Assembly (NCBI GenBank): GCA_937996595.1
Contig: CALKVC010000178.1
Coordinates: 1 to 42,401 of the forward strand
DNA length: 42,401 bases
Direction of reading: 5' to 3'
Source: an uncultured Chitinophagaceae bacterium
GTDB lineage: Bacteria > Bacteroidota > Bacteroidia > Chitinophagales > Chitinophagaceae
Both the position numbers and the translations under genes were made by a program. The notes below the pieces were generated by a model. The model searched no databases. It was not told the origin of the DNA and saw only the letters and a list, made by a program, of their open reading frames with translations. The first letter of the stretch is position 1. The number at the start of each line of letters is the position of its first letter. Below are positions 9,341 through 19,639 of the stretch, piece by piece.

Positions 9341-12300
9341 TTATCTGAATAAGGTTACTGTTCCGAATGTATGTCCCGGTGCGCCGCTTTCATTCTGGTC
9401 GTATACCATGCCACTCCAATTCGTACCGTTCCTGAATTTCGCTTTTATCCTCCAGGCATAACCGTCCTGGGGCATCGGCTTTCCGTTGAATGTGCCGTCC
9501 CAGGCATCTACAGGAGCACCGGCAGCGTCAAGTTTCGTTGTGCGGAAAAGCAACTTGCCCCAGCTATCAAATATCTGCAGTTCATATGTATCAAGGCCTT
9601 TACCCAAAGGTCTGAAAGACCGGAACTGTACCTGAACACTGTTTGGATAAAAAGCGTTGGGTACATAGAGATAGCCCGGGTAACCTTCAATACGTGCTAT
9701 CCGGGTGATGGTATCAAGGCAATTGGTACTGGTATCAAGTACAATCAGATTAACAGCATAACTTCCCGTATCGGCATACTTATAATTGAGTACATCGCGG
9801 GTGTTCCTGAAACCACCATCACCCAGTAGCCAAGAATACCTGTACAATGGGCTGTTTGCCATGGTATTTACAAAAGAGAACGTATAATTGGGTATGCTGA
9901 TCGTAGCGGATGGTTGAATCTGGAAATCTGCTGCAGGCGGTATGATAGACTGTATATAGTTTGCCCTGGTAAGTGAATCACGGCAACCTGCAGCATTCAT
10001 GGCAATAAGCTTCACTGTGTATGCTGAGTTGGAAGGCGGGAAGGTAACTGTTGGCGATACCGCTGTACTCGTCTGCCCGTTACTAAACACCCATAAGTAC
10101 GTATCAGCAAAAGTGGTAAGATTTTGAAATTGTACTACAGCCGTATCACAGGTCCGTGGGTTTCCTGTACTGAAATCTACAATGGGTTTTTGTGCAACCA
10201 CCACGAGCCGGCTGGCCGTATCACGGCAGGTGCCATCACTCGCGGTTAAGGTTATACGATATGTACCCAGGCTTGTATACAGGTGTGTCGGGTTGATGCC
10301 CGCACTTACCGGGGAGCCGTCGCCCCAGTCCCATTGATAGGAATTTGCATTCTGGCTGTTGTTCTGGGTTACAATATTCAGTTGCCCGCCGCAGCCAAGC
10401 GGGTTGTTAATGCTGAATGAAGCCCTGGGCATAACCCTTGTGCGGAAGCTTACCGTGCTTGTATCGGGCCGGCAGCCAAAACTGTTGGTCACTACCAGCA
10501 TGATGGTGTAATCGGTAGCAGCCTGCGTGATGTTTATCACCGGGTTCATATCTGTACTTACCAGCGCCCCGTTTAGGTACCAGACATAATTATCCGAATA
10601 AAGAGAGTTATTGGAAATGTTTGCGGCAAAGGGGATACAGTCGCCCTGGTTAAGCAAACTGAATATTGCTTTGGGCAATGGATTAACCTGTACTGTACCC
10701 CTTGCCGTATCGCGGCAGCCAACTGTATTGGTTGCCACCAGCATGGTATTGTATGTTTTTGGTAGCGGAGTGGAGGCGGCCGTAATGAACTGGTGAATGA
10801 AGTTACCGGTAGTGGCCTGCAATACACCGTCTACCAGCCACTGGTATGATAACGGCGTATATGCGTTGGCAAAAGATGTATTCTGGAAACTGATGGTAGT
10901 ATCAAGGTTACAGGTTGCCAGGTTAAGCGGTGTGAATCCGGCTTCGGCGCTCCTGTACACGCGGAAAATCCTGATGGAACTGTCGCGGCAGCCCGCGGCA
11001 TTCACTATCACCATATGTACCGCAAACGTACCTTCATTACTGAAAGTATAGTTCATTACAGGTCCGCTGATAACAACCGGGTATGCCGGAAGTGTAGTAT
11101 CATATACATACCAGTTAACGGTTTCGTTCGTCCAACCGGGAACGTTACCATTGATTATGAATGGCGTACAGTTAAGCCCGCTGATGTTGATATTAAGCGT
11201 GGTATCCGGTTTCGCAAGTATGGTAACTGAACGGGTAATGGTATCAGAACAAACCACGCCGCCCGCGTTGGTCCTTTCTGCTGTAAGCAATATGGTATAT
11301 GTTCCCGGGGCAGCATACACATGTACAGGTTGAAAACCAGATGTGCTGAAGCCATCACCGAAATTCCAACTGTAACTGTTCGCATCGGTTGATGTATTGT
11401 TTACCCTTACGGTATCGCCCTGACAATACACCGGTTGCGTGGTTACAAATTGCGCGTCGGGTTTGGGGTAAACGGTTATCTGTTTGGTTATGGCGGTATC
11501 GCTGCATCCGTTGGTCATATTGATGGTAACTGTAAATACGCCGGCTGTGGTATACAGGTGCGGCACATTCACCTGGCTTACGTTGGTTACCACTGCAGGC
11601 GACCCGTCGCCAAAATCCCAGGTGAAGCTGGTTGCACCTGATGTAGCATTGAAAAAGTTCACGTTATGTGAAACACACCCAAACAACTCTGTAGAGTTGA
11701 CAGAAATGCCCGGACGGATGACATTTGGTGCCACACGAATGTTGATCACCTGCGTATCCCTTCCACACTGGTTTTGCGCTATCAGCATCAGGTTATACGT
11801 TGCTACAACTCCGGTATAATAGGTATAACTGAAAGTGCCGGTACTGAACGTCGTATCTGTATCACCGTTACCAAAATCCCAGTAATAGGCATACGGGTTG
11901 CCTAAAGAGTTATTTGTTATCTGGATGGTAAACGGCGAACAGCCCGAAGAAGAGGAAACAGAAAACCTGGCTTTAGGATTTGCCCTTATAATGACACTGT
12001 CAACATAAGTGGAGGTATCACATACATTGTAAGCCTGCAAGGTTACATAATAAGTTATATCAGTGAATAATGGGCTGCTCAAAAATGTAACAGGCCCCGG
12101 ATTTTGCAAATCAGATGTCTGGCCGTTACCAAAATCCCAGTGATAATTAAACGTATCGGCCAGGTTGGTAAGGTTGTTGAATGAAACAGTGAGTGGCCCG
12201 CAACTGTCATGCGTTGACATGGAATAGTTTGCCTGCGGTTTCGGTTTGGTATAGAAAGTATGTGAAACGCTGTCATTCTTACAACCAAAGGCACTGATGG

Positions 12301-15300
12301 CAACCATTTTTATACGTATTGAATCTGATTCTGCGGGAATGGTATACCCGGGAAAAACACTTCCGGTACCCAGTAAAGTGGAAATTCCTGACGCATTGAT
12401 GGAATACCAGTTGTATGACCCGTTAGGGATATTTGGGTTTCCGGGAGACAACGGTGATGTGTTTGTGATGTTAATCGGGAATGGCCAGCAGGCGGTATCC
12501 TGCGGGTAACTGAATGATGCCCGCGCATCGGGGTTTACATAAATGGTATAATTGGTTACAGGTGCTGAACAGGCACTAGCCGTTGACGTAACCGCATACA
12601 CGACAGAATCCTGTGCAATGCCCGTATTCACCAGTTGCATGGTTCCCAGAACAGGGCCAGAACCGGCAGGTAAATAGCCGGTAACACTTCCCGATGACAC
12701 TACCGTCCACGCATAGGTGGAACCCGTTGTAAAGGATGTCCAGTTTACCGAAGCTGTTGTTCCACCATTACATACGCTTTGGTTCAGCGGATTGTTACTG
12801 ATAGAAGCAAGCGGGTTAACCGTTATACTTACGGTAAAGGGTTGTCCTGGGCAATTGCCCGTAGCACCCGAAACCGGGGTAACAATATAATTTACCGTTA
12901 CAGGAGCGAAATTGCTGTTCACTAAAGTGCCTGAAATAACCGCTTGGCCTGTACCTGCCACTCCTCCGCTAACACCCGCTGGCATTACCGGGGCCGGCCA
13001 GCTATACGTGGTACCTGCAGGAACAATTACTGTTGCCGATGGCGTTCCGTTAACCGGGTTCAGGGAAAAAGCTGTTCCACTGCAGACAGTATCCCGCATG
13101 GCAGGTATCTCCGGTACCGGGTTAACGGTTACGGTTAACTGAAATGGAACACCGGCACAGTTACCCTGGGCGCCCGAGACCGGCGTAACAGTAAACACTA
13201 CATTTTGCGGCACATTGGTCAGGTTTACCAGCAATTGCCTGATGGTATCTGTGGCCGTGGGCTGGTTGCTCTCACCCGTTACATTGGGGTTATCGGCAAA
13301 CGTCCAGGTATAGGTGGTACCTGCCGGTACTATAGTAGCCGGTGGATTATTAACCGGTACAAACCGTACAGGATCATGGCTGCAGACGCTGATGCTTTGC
13401 GCAGGCACTACCGGTTTTGGATTCACCGTAACCTGGTACCTCGCGGTATCGCCCGGGCAGCCGTTGGAACCCGATGTGATAGCAACTGCAGCATAGGTGA
13501 CTGTTAACGGGCCTGCCGTATTATTAATAAGTGTTTGAACAGGAATCGTATTGTTGCCGCCGGCTGTTGCACCTGTAATGCCCGCAGGGCTTTGTGATAC
13601 CCAGGGGATATTAACACCGGTAGTGGTTGATGATAAAGTAACTGCAAGCGTATTCTGCCCGGAACAGATCGCCTGGTTTCCGGGATTAAAACTTACCTGC
13701 GGCGCAGGATTCACATAGATGGTAACCGTAAACGGATAACCCGGGCAGTTATTCGCAATCGGGGTAACAGTATACGTAGCCGTTTGAATTTGTGCGGACG
13801 GGTTGCTTAATGCCCCACTCACTGAAGCCGCATTCGTACCGGCTGCACCACCTGTCATTCCTCCCGTAACTACCGGTGCAGGCCAACTGTAAAGCGTACC
13901 CGCCGGAATTCCCGCATCATTCGGCGTAATGGTAAATGACTGGCTGCTGCAGATCGTATCTGTTTTTGCACTGATGGTAATCTTCGGATGAACAGTTACC
14001 GTGATAGTAGCCTTCGTGCCTTCGCATGTGGTTGCACTGTTCGTCTGGCTCACAAAATATGTTGTTGTTCCAGCAGTAGCCGTGGATGGTGTGGGTGCAC
14101 CCGGAAGCAACACATTGGAACCATCATACCAGTTTAAGGTATGCCCAGCTAACGCTGTGGCCGTTAAAGGAGTTACATTATCCGTTTGGCAGTAAGTAAC
14201 ATTTGCTGCAACCGGTGCTGCAGGAAGCAGGTTAACGGTAACTGTGCTTGTTACCGTGTCTTTACATCCTGTTGCCGTTTCTGTTCCAATCACTGTATAA
14301 GTGGTAGTACCGGAAGGGTTTGCCGTAACCGTTGCTCCTGTGCCTGCACTTAAGCCGGTTACCGGGTTCCAGGTATAGGTATTTGCTCCTGCTGCAGTAA
14401 GTGTGGTTGATTGCCCGATGCAAATGGCCGGGCTGTTGACCGATACCACAGGGTTGGGGTTTACGGTAACAACAACCGTAAATGTGCTGGTACAGGTTCC
14501 TGATGATGCAGTTACGGTATAAGTAGCAGTAGCCGCAGATCCGGTGTTGTTATACAGTACCTGGCTGATGGATGCCTGTGCTACCGGTTGTGCACTACCG
14601 TTAGTAATAGCGCCCACCGGGCTGATCACCGGGGCTGCCCAGGTATAGGTAGTTCCGGCAGGAACGCCAGCGCCAGATGGTGTGTTGATGAAAGCCTGAC
14701 CGCTGCAGGTTGTTGCTGTTTGATTGGCAATGGATGCCGTAGGGTTTATGTTGACCACAATGGGTGTACGCGGCCCCTCGCAATTCTGTGCCGTCTGCTG
14801 GCTCACATAATAAGTAGTGCTGCCTGCAGTACCTGTGGAAGGTACCGGGGCTGTTGTGCTGCCTGTGCCGCCCGTGGCAGTAGTATACCAGTATAATGTG
14901 TTTCCTGCGGCAGCCGTAGCTGTGAGCGCTGTGGCCGTAGCCTGCTGGCAGAAATTGACCGGTGATGTAGCAGAAGGCGCCGGTGGTGCAGGGTTAACCG
15001 TTGCCGTTACGGTGCCTGCCGGAGATGTGCAACCACTAACCGTTGCCGTTACTAAATAGGTTCCACTGGCGGCAGTGCCGGCATTGGGAATGGTGATGCT
15101 GGTACCGGTGCCTGAAAAACTGTTTGGGCCACTCCATGTATAGGTTGTTCCGCCCACGGGTGCACTCACACTGAGGGTAAGGCTTTGCCCGCTGCAAATG
15201 GGTGCGCTGGCAGTCAGCACCGGTGCGGGCGGGGCTGACGGATCAACCAATGAAAAACTGAGTGCATTTGAGGGGCAACCGTTCAATAATATGATGATAT

Positions 15301-18300
15301 TGGTATAGGAGCCACTTACCAGGTTGCTGAGTACATAGGTAGTTACCCCTGCACCCGTGCTGAAGTTAACGGCAGTTTGCGGCGATCCGTTATAGAGATA
15401 CTGCAGCGTATATCCTGTAGTGTTAGGTGTAAGTCCGGAAATGGTGATGCTGCCCGTACTGGTGGCACAGGCCGTTGGATTGTTCCTTACGCCGCTGATA
15501 ACAGGTATGGGCCGTACATTAATGACGGTGGTTGTTATACACCCATTGCTGTTGGTATATGTAATGGTTGCCGTTCCAGTGGCAACGCCGGTTACTACAC
15601 CGGTATTGCTCACAGTTGCCACGCCGGTGTTTGACGAAACCCAGGGATTTGTGGCTGATGGTGCCGCTGAACCGGTGAGGGTGATCGTGGCACCCACGCA
15701 AACGTTGGCAGCGCCGGTAATGGTGGGCAATGAGTTAACCGTTACCGTTAGTGTATCCTTACAATTGCTGCTGTTTGTGAAAATAATCAGCGCTGTTCCA
15801 GCACTGATGCCGGTAACTACACCGGTGGTACTTACAGTGGCCACAGTCGTATTTGAACTTACCCAAGGGTTTGATGCAGCCGGTGTGCCGGTGGCAGACA
15901 AGCTGATTGTTGACCCCACACATACACTGGCCGGGCCGGAAATCACCGGTGCCGGGTTGCTAACAAAGGGTACGGTATCTCTGGTAAGGCCGCATTCATT
16001 ATTTACCTGGAGTATTACAAGATAAGAACCTGTACCGGGGTAAGTGATGGAACCGGGATTGAGTGTACCGGAAACCGTAGCTGGCGTTCCGCCGGTAAAT
16101 GTCCAGGTATAGGTAGAGGCTGCATCTATATAACAGGTTGCGGTACCCGTGGGTGAAAAAGACTGATTCTGGCAAATGGCAGCGGGTACGTTGCTTATGC
16201 CCACCGTGGGTTTCCCTTTTACCGTAACCTGCTGTGTTACTATCGTTGAAGTACAGCTTGCAGAGGGCGCTACTGTTTGTAACTGTATCGTATAAACGCC
16301 CGGGTTCACAAAATTGAAATGCGGATTCTGGGATGTGGCGCTGGTACCGTCTACATAACTAAAACTTGATGCAGATGGCTGGCAACCGGCGGTAGCCGCA
16401 TAACTCACCGACCACTGGTATGTATTCTGCCCGCAAGTGGCGGCATTGGTACTACCGGTTGCGTTTACACGCAATGGTGCGCAGCCTGTTTGTGTATCAA
16501 GGGCGAATGCGGCTGTTGGTGTTTCGGTAACACAAATGGTCTGTTCCAGGCTGTCGATGCCGCAGGTGCTGTTCCCCCCTACCCTGATCTTGATACTGTA
16601 TGTGCCTGCTGTGTTAAAAGTAACCTGGAGCGGACTCGTTCCCGTAAGCCAGGGATTGGGGTTATTGCTGTTAAAATCGTCTCCCAGGGAGCCGGAAACC
16701 AGCGTCCAGCCTGTTGATGGTGTTATCTTCCAGACGAATTTGCCCTGGGTGCAGGTTCCATTAGCCTGCCCGGATTGTACCGTGTTGCCTACCTGGCTGG
16801 TATTCGTAAACGTTACAGTAGTATTCTGGCAAACGGTATCTCCCGGAGATACCGTAAAATCTGCATCTGGTTTTTGCGAAACATATATTGGTACTACTCC
16901 CGCCGACGACGACTGGCAGGGGTTGGAGGCGCTGATAGACGCCGAAAAAGAGTTGTTATAATTGATGATTCCGTTTGAACTCACTGTTCCGCAACTGGTT
17001 GAATCGAATACATGGGTGATGCTTGCCTGCGGCAGGCCTGTTACAGGGTGCGTGAATACGACAGAAGGCGAACCATCATTGAATGTGATGGTATATATGG
17101 TTCCCGGCGTATTGGTAACACCGAGCGAGTTCACATATGATAAAGGGAATGTAAGCGAGTTACCGGTGCAAATACCTGTAATACCGGGATTGGTCATACC
17201 CACAACCGGGTTGGTTCCTACAAATATGTTATAGTCTGTAGTATCGTTACATCCGCCTGACGACACGATGAAGCTGAGCAGGTAAGTGCCCGCACTGTAA
17301 GTATGCGATACAGAGCCGGCAAATGTGGGATTGCTATAATTGGGTGTTCCGTCGCCCCATATGATCTGGTAATTGGTATTGGTAGCGATCGTGGTTGATG
17401 TGTTGAAAAAATCTATGGCTGATGTGGGGTCCGATGTACAAACGGAGAAATAGGGCTCCCCGTTAAATGTGGTTTGGGTGGCTGAGCTCGACAGGCTGGC
17501 ATCAGGAAACGTACCGATGCTGATGGCCTGAGTGGCGGTATCGCTGCAGCCATTGGCACCGGTAACGATCAGGGTTACCGTGTACACGCCGGCATTGCTG
17601 AAGCCTGTTCCCACAAAGCTGTGGTTAGGGTTCTGATTAGTAGATGTATTATTAGCCCCTGAGTTTGGATCCCCGAAATTCCATTGATAAATGAGGCCGC
17701 CGCTTCCGTTAGAGGAAGATGTACTGCTGAATTCTATCCGCCGCCTTCTCCGGGGGCAGCCGGAAGCCGGGGTATATGTGAAAGCCGCTATGGGTACCGG
17801 TTTCACGCTTACCGTAACAGTAGCTGTATCGGTACACCCATTCACGATTCCTGCCACCGAATACGTATTGGTTGGGCTGGCAGGCGTTACCGTTACGGAA
17901 GACCCGCTTCCTGTTGAAGGATTTATCCAGTTATAGTTGCCGGCGGTAATGCCACTGGCGGTAAGCGTAACAGGTTGCCCGTTACATACATTGGTAGAAG
18001 AGGCAGTAAGTGAAATGCTGTTTACGGTTACCACAACTGCCGGAAGGGTATCCCTAATAGCCCCGGTGATGACCACACAAGTATAGGTGCCGCTGTTAGT
18101 TACAAATAGGGAATCATTGCCGGCTCCTGCGATAGCGGTTGTACCGGCCAGCCACTGAAACGTAGAACCCGGTGCTGAACCGGCTACAGAAAGATATCCC
18201 CCGCTGCAGAATGTTACCGGTCCGGCTGGAATAATGCCAGGAGGAGGCGCCGGATTTTCGGAATTTTCCGCTAATGTATATGCTGATGCAGGAAGGTGCA

Positions 18301-18367
18301 GGCAGAAAAAAAAGATCAGGCAAATGATGACACTGCCCGTCTGAAGTGGTTTCAGATAAGTCCCCAT
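9341..18367 (-). CDS. Giant PKD/Ig-like surface protein with type B (gliding-motility) C-terminal sorting domain
   Basis: Encodes 3008 residues. The N-terminal signal peptide is about 1-29 (hydrophobic CLIFFFCLHLPASA). An Ig-like domain, then several PKD domains (for example WNFGD near 230), are followed by two Big2-like repeats near 820-980 (NPWVSSNT.VATVS.TGVVTG). A long array of Ig/PKD-like repeats with PAGTTY.W signatures follows. At least nine PKD-type domains of the WDFGNG/WDFGDG kind lie between about 2000 and 2890. The last ~110 residues (from LYVPNAFYPN, with YELQIFDSWGKLLF and DGYAWRIKAKF) are the CHU_C/gliding-motility type B sorting domain. Composition is Ser/Thr/Gly/Asn-rich with few charged residues. 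The protein is probably secreted by the type IX system and held at the surface by the adjacent PorP/SprF protein, acting as an adhesin or matrix fibre. Substrate unknown. Confidence 0.93.
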   Translation of the reverse strand: MGTYLKPLQTGSVIICLIFFFCLHLPASAYTLAENSENPAPPPGIIPAGPVTFCSGGYLSVAGSAPGSTFQWLAGTTAIAGAGNDSLFVTNSGTYTCVVITGAIRDTLPAVVVTVNSISLTASSTNVCNGQPVTLTASGITAGNYNWINPSTGSGSSVTVTPASPTNTYSVAGIVNGCTDTATVTVSVKPVPIAAFTYTPASGCPRRRRRIEFSSTSSSNGSGGLIYQWNFGDPNSGANNTSTNQNPNHSFVGTGFSNAGVYTVTLIVTGANGCSDTATQAISIGTFPDASLSSSATQTTFNGEPYFSVCTSDPTSAIDFFNTSTTIATNTNYQIIWGDGTPNYSNPTFAGSVSHTYSAGTYLLSFIVSSGGCNDTTDYNIFVGTNPVVGMTNPGITGICTGNSLTFPLSYVNSLGVTNTPGTIYTITFNDGSPSVVFTHPVTGLPQASITHVFDSTSCGTVSSNGIINYNNSFSASISASNPCQSSSAGVVPIYVSQKPDADFTVSPGDTVCQNTTVTFTNTSQVGNTVQSGQANGTCTQGKFVWKITPSTGWTLVSGSLGDDFNSNNPNPWLTGTSPLQVTFNTAGTYSIKIRVGGNSTCGIDSLEQTICVTETPTAAFALDTQTGCAPLRVNATGSTNAATCGQNTYQWSVSYAATAGCQPSASSFSYVDGTSATSQNPHFNFVNPGVYTIQLQTVAPSASCTSTIVTQQVTVKGKPTVGISNVPAAICQNQSFSPTGTATCYIDAASTYTWTFTGGTPATVSGTLNPGSITYPGTGSYLVILQVNNECGLTRDTVPFVSNPAPVISGPASVCVGSTISLSATGTPAASNPWVSSNTTVATVSTTGVVTGISAGTALIIFTNSSNCKDTLTVTVNSLPTITGAANVCVGATITLTGSAAPSATNPWVSSNTGVATVSNTGVVTGVATGTATITYTNSNGCITTTVINVRPIPVISGVRNNPTACATSTGSITISGLTPNTTGYTLQYLYNGSPQTAVNFSTGAGVTTYVLSNLVSGSYTNIIILLNGCPSNALSFSLVDPSAPPAPVLTASAPICSGQSLTLSVSAPVGGTTYTWSGPNSFSGTGTSITIPNAGTAASGTYLVTATVSGCTSPAGTVTATVNPAPPAPSATSPVNFCQQATATALTATAAAGNTLYWYTTATGGTGSTTAPVPSTGTAGSTTYYVSQQTAQNCEGPRTPIVVNINPTASIANQTATTCSGQAFINTPSGAGVPAGTTYTWAAPVISPVGAITNGSAQPVAQASISQVLYNNTGSAATATYTVTASSGTCTSTFTVVVTVNPNPVVSVNSPAICIGQSTTLTAAGANTYTWNPVTGLSAGTGATVTANPSGTTTYTVIGTETATGCKDTVTSTVTVNLLPAAPVAANVTYCQTDNVTPLTATALAGHTLNWYDGSNVLLPGAPTPSTATAGTTTYFVSQTNSATTCEGTKATITVTVHPKITISAKTDTICSSQSFTITPNDAGIPAGTLYSWPAPVVTGGMTGGAAGTNAASVSGALSNPSAQIQTATYTVTPIANNCPGYPFTVTIYVNPAPQVSFNPGNQAICSGQNTLAVTLSSTTTGVNIPWVSQSPAGITGATAGGNNTIPVQTLINNTAGPLTVTYAAVAITSGSNGCPGDTARYQVTVNPKPVVPAQSISVCSHDPVRFVPVNNPPATIVPAGTTYTWTFADNPNVTGESNQPTATDTIRQLLVNLTNVPQNVVFTVTPVSGAQGNCAGVPFQLTVTVNPVPEIPAMRDTVCSGTAFSLNPVNGTPSATVIVPAGTTYSWPAPVMPAGVSGGVAGTGQAVISGTLVNSNFAPVTVNYIVTPVSGATGNCPGQPFTVSITVNPLASISNNPLNQSVCNGGTTASVNWTSFTTGSTYAWTVVSSGSVTGYLPAGSGPVLGTMQLVNTGIAQDSVVYAVTSTASACSAPVTNYTIYVNPDARASFSYPQDTACWPFPINITNTSPLSPGNPNIPNGSYNWYSINASGISTLLGTGSVFPGYTIPAESDSIRIKMVAISAFGCKNDSVSHTFYTKPKPQANYSMSTHDSCGPLTVSFNNLTNLADTFNYHWDFGNGQTSDLQNPGPVTFLSSPLFTDITYYVTLQAYNVCDTSTYVDSVIIRANPKARFSVSSSSGCSPFTIQITNNSLGNPYAYYWDFGNGDTDTTFSTGTFSYTYYTGVVATYNLMLIAQNQCGRDTQVINIRVAPNVIRPGISVNSTELFGCVSHNVNFFNATSGATSFTWDFGDGSPAVVTNVSQVNVPHLYTTAGVFTVTINMTNGCSDTAITKQITVYPKPDAQFVTTQPVYCQGDTVRVNNTSTDANSYSWNFGDGFSTSGFQPVHVYAAPGTYTILLTAERTNAGGVVCSDTITRSVTILAKPDTTLNINISGLNCTPFIINGNVPGWTNETVNWYVYDTTLPAYPVVISGPVMNYTFSNEGTFAVHMVIVNAAGCRDSSIRIFRVYRSAEAGFTPLNLATCNLDTTISFQNTSFANAYTPLSYQWLVDGVLQATTGNFIHQFITAASTPLPKTYNTMLVATNTVGCRDTARGTVQVNPLPKAIFSLLNQGDCIPFAANISNNSLYSDNYVWYLNGALVSTDMNPVINITQAATDYTIMLVVTNSFGCRPDTSTVSFRTRVMPRASFSINNPLGCGGQLNIVTQNNSQNANSYQWDWGDGSPVSAGINPTHLYTSLGTYRITLTASDGTCRDTASRLVVVAQKPIVDFSTGNPRTCDTAVVQFQNLTTFADTYLWVFSNGQTSTAVSPTVTFPPSNSAYTVKLIAMNAAGCRDSLTRANYIQSIIPPAADFQIQPSATISIPNYTFSFVNTMANSPLYRYSWLLGDGGFRNTRDVLNYKYADTGSYAVNLIVLDTSTNCLDTITRIARIEGYPGYLYVPNAFYPNSVQVQFRSFRPLGKGLDTYELQIFDSWGKLLFRTTKLDAAGAPVDAWDGTFNGKPMPQDGYAWRIKAKFRNGTNWSGMVYDQNESGAPGHTFGTVTLFR

Positions 18368-18615
18368 AAGTGTTATTTAATGTACGTAGCTATAGCACCG
18401 GCAGCCATTGTCCTGATGAAAAACCGCCCAATCCTGTTGCAATAGTAACCCTCGCCTTCCCTTTTTCTGTAAGCATTTAAAGGCCAGGGGCTATTTATTC
18501 GGATTAAAAATAATAATAAGATGATGGATGTCCAAATTTTTGGAGGCCTAATTTAAATTGCAGTTGAATGCAAGCAGCCTATAAAGTGGCTAATTATCAT
18601 GATGCGATGATGTAG
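18368..18615. other. Region upstream of giant surface-protein gene
   Basis: These 248 bases lie between the lactamase stop and the giant-gene start, both on the minus strand. A short palindrome, TCCAAATTTTTGGA (18530-18543), stands out. On the minus strand it includes AAAATTTG, one base off the -7 consensus, but I find no -33 partner at the right distance. No gene is apparent. Confidence 0.3.
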
Positions 18616-19353
18616 TTAACGGCCAGTTTCCTTTTTCAATTTTCCTGCTAACCTGATTGAATTTCTAAGTGAATTAGTATTTGTCCAGTCGTGATGAGAA
18701 ACAATTATATACTGTGGGTTGGGAAATTTTTTCTGAACTCTTTTCAACGTTGCCTCATATTCTTTAATATTGGCATCCCCCAGGTAACCCAAATCATGAG
18801 CATCGGCGCCCTTGATTAAGCAGCCGCCATACAGTATCTTTTCTTTGCCGAACCAGGCAACAATATTGTCTTCTGTATGGCCGGCACCGGGGTAATAGAT
18901 CTCAAACGAATATTGGCCAATGTTGAAAACGGTGTCTTTCGTCATCAGATTTTCAGCCCTTTTTTTATTATTCTTTTTACTCAATTCATCGGTGCGTGCT
19001 GTTGTATAGGTTTTAATACCTTGCTGCTTATAATAGGCAAGCCCTTCCGTTCTGTCGCTATGCCAGTGAGTAGCAATACAAACCGCCACTTTTTTACCAT
19101 GTTTCAATTGTATACTATCCAGTAAAGGTTGAAACTGGGTGGTATCCCAGGGTGTGTCAAACAATACGGCGGCATCGTTGGTAATAACGTACATACCGTG
19201 TGCCGGAATTTTATTGCCCTCGTACAGGTTGTACGTAGTATAAATGTAAAAATCACCTGTTAACGGGGTGATTGTTAGTGTTGCGTTATTGGCCTGGCCG
19301 TAAAGAGTGGCAAGAAATAATATACATGTGATGATTGAAATAAATGGCTTCAT
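18616..19353 (-). CDS. Subclass B1 metallo-beta-lactamase
   Basis: Encodes 245 residues with a signal peptide (about 1-20), so periplasmic. All expected zinc ligands are present: His96-Trp-His98-Ser-Asp100 with following RTEG, His159 in GAGHTEDNIV, Cys178 in YGGCLIKG and His220 in VSHHDW. The Cys ligand in the GGC context, with Lys181 three residues later (the usual substrate-carboxylate binder), places it in subclass B1, which includes the Bacteroidota IND, BlaB and CfiA enzymes. Length and the GHTEDN / LGDAN / W signatures also fit. Predicted reaction: zinc-dependent hydrolysis of beta-lactams. It stands alone without mobile-element flanks, which fits an intrinsic chromosomal gene rather than an acquired one. 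Family and subclass are well supported; the activity spectrum cannot be read. Confidence 0.92.
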   Translation of the reverse strand: MKPFISIITCILFLATLYGQANNATLTITPLTGDFYIYTTYNLYEGNKIPAHGMYVITNDAAVLFDTPWDTTQFQPLLDSIQLKHGKKVAVCIATHWHSDRTEGLAYYKQQGIKTYTTARTDELSKKNNKKRAENLMTKDTVFNIGQYSFEIYYPGAGHTEDNIVAWFGKEKILYGGCLIKGADAHDLGYLGDANIKEYEATLKRVQKKFPNPQYIIVSHHDWTNTNSLRNSIRLAGKLKKETGR

Positions 19354-19639
19354 GGAGAGTTGTCTCTTAATTGGTAAAAGCTGATTCTTATAATTGCATG
19401 CTGCGCATTAATTACCAATGCAGGGCTTATTAAAGTTTACCAATACGCATATGCTGGTTGGCTTTTGATAAAGGTAAATACTATGGAGCAAAGTTCAAGT
19501 TGATTCGATGAGATCCGAACCTCAGTAAGGTATAATTGTATTTGGTGGTTTATTCAATGTACAGTTTTGTTATTGGGAATGCTATTTCGTGCGTTCGTAC
19601 TTCATCAATAACAATTAATGTAAATCTGCGGGAATTATA

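Noticed and set aside
9341..18367. Many long open frames on the opposite strand of the giant PKD gene and of the CARDB gene
   Set aside because: They are shadows of repetitive Thr/Ser/Val-rich coding sequence, with repeats mirrored in the wrong frame and no credible domain.
18530..18543. Palindrome TCCAAATTTTTGGA as an operator
   Set aside because: A single short AT-rich palindrome is expected by chance and has no supporting second site.
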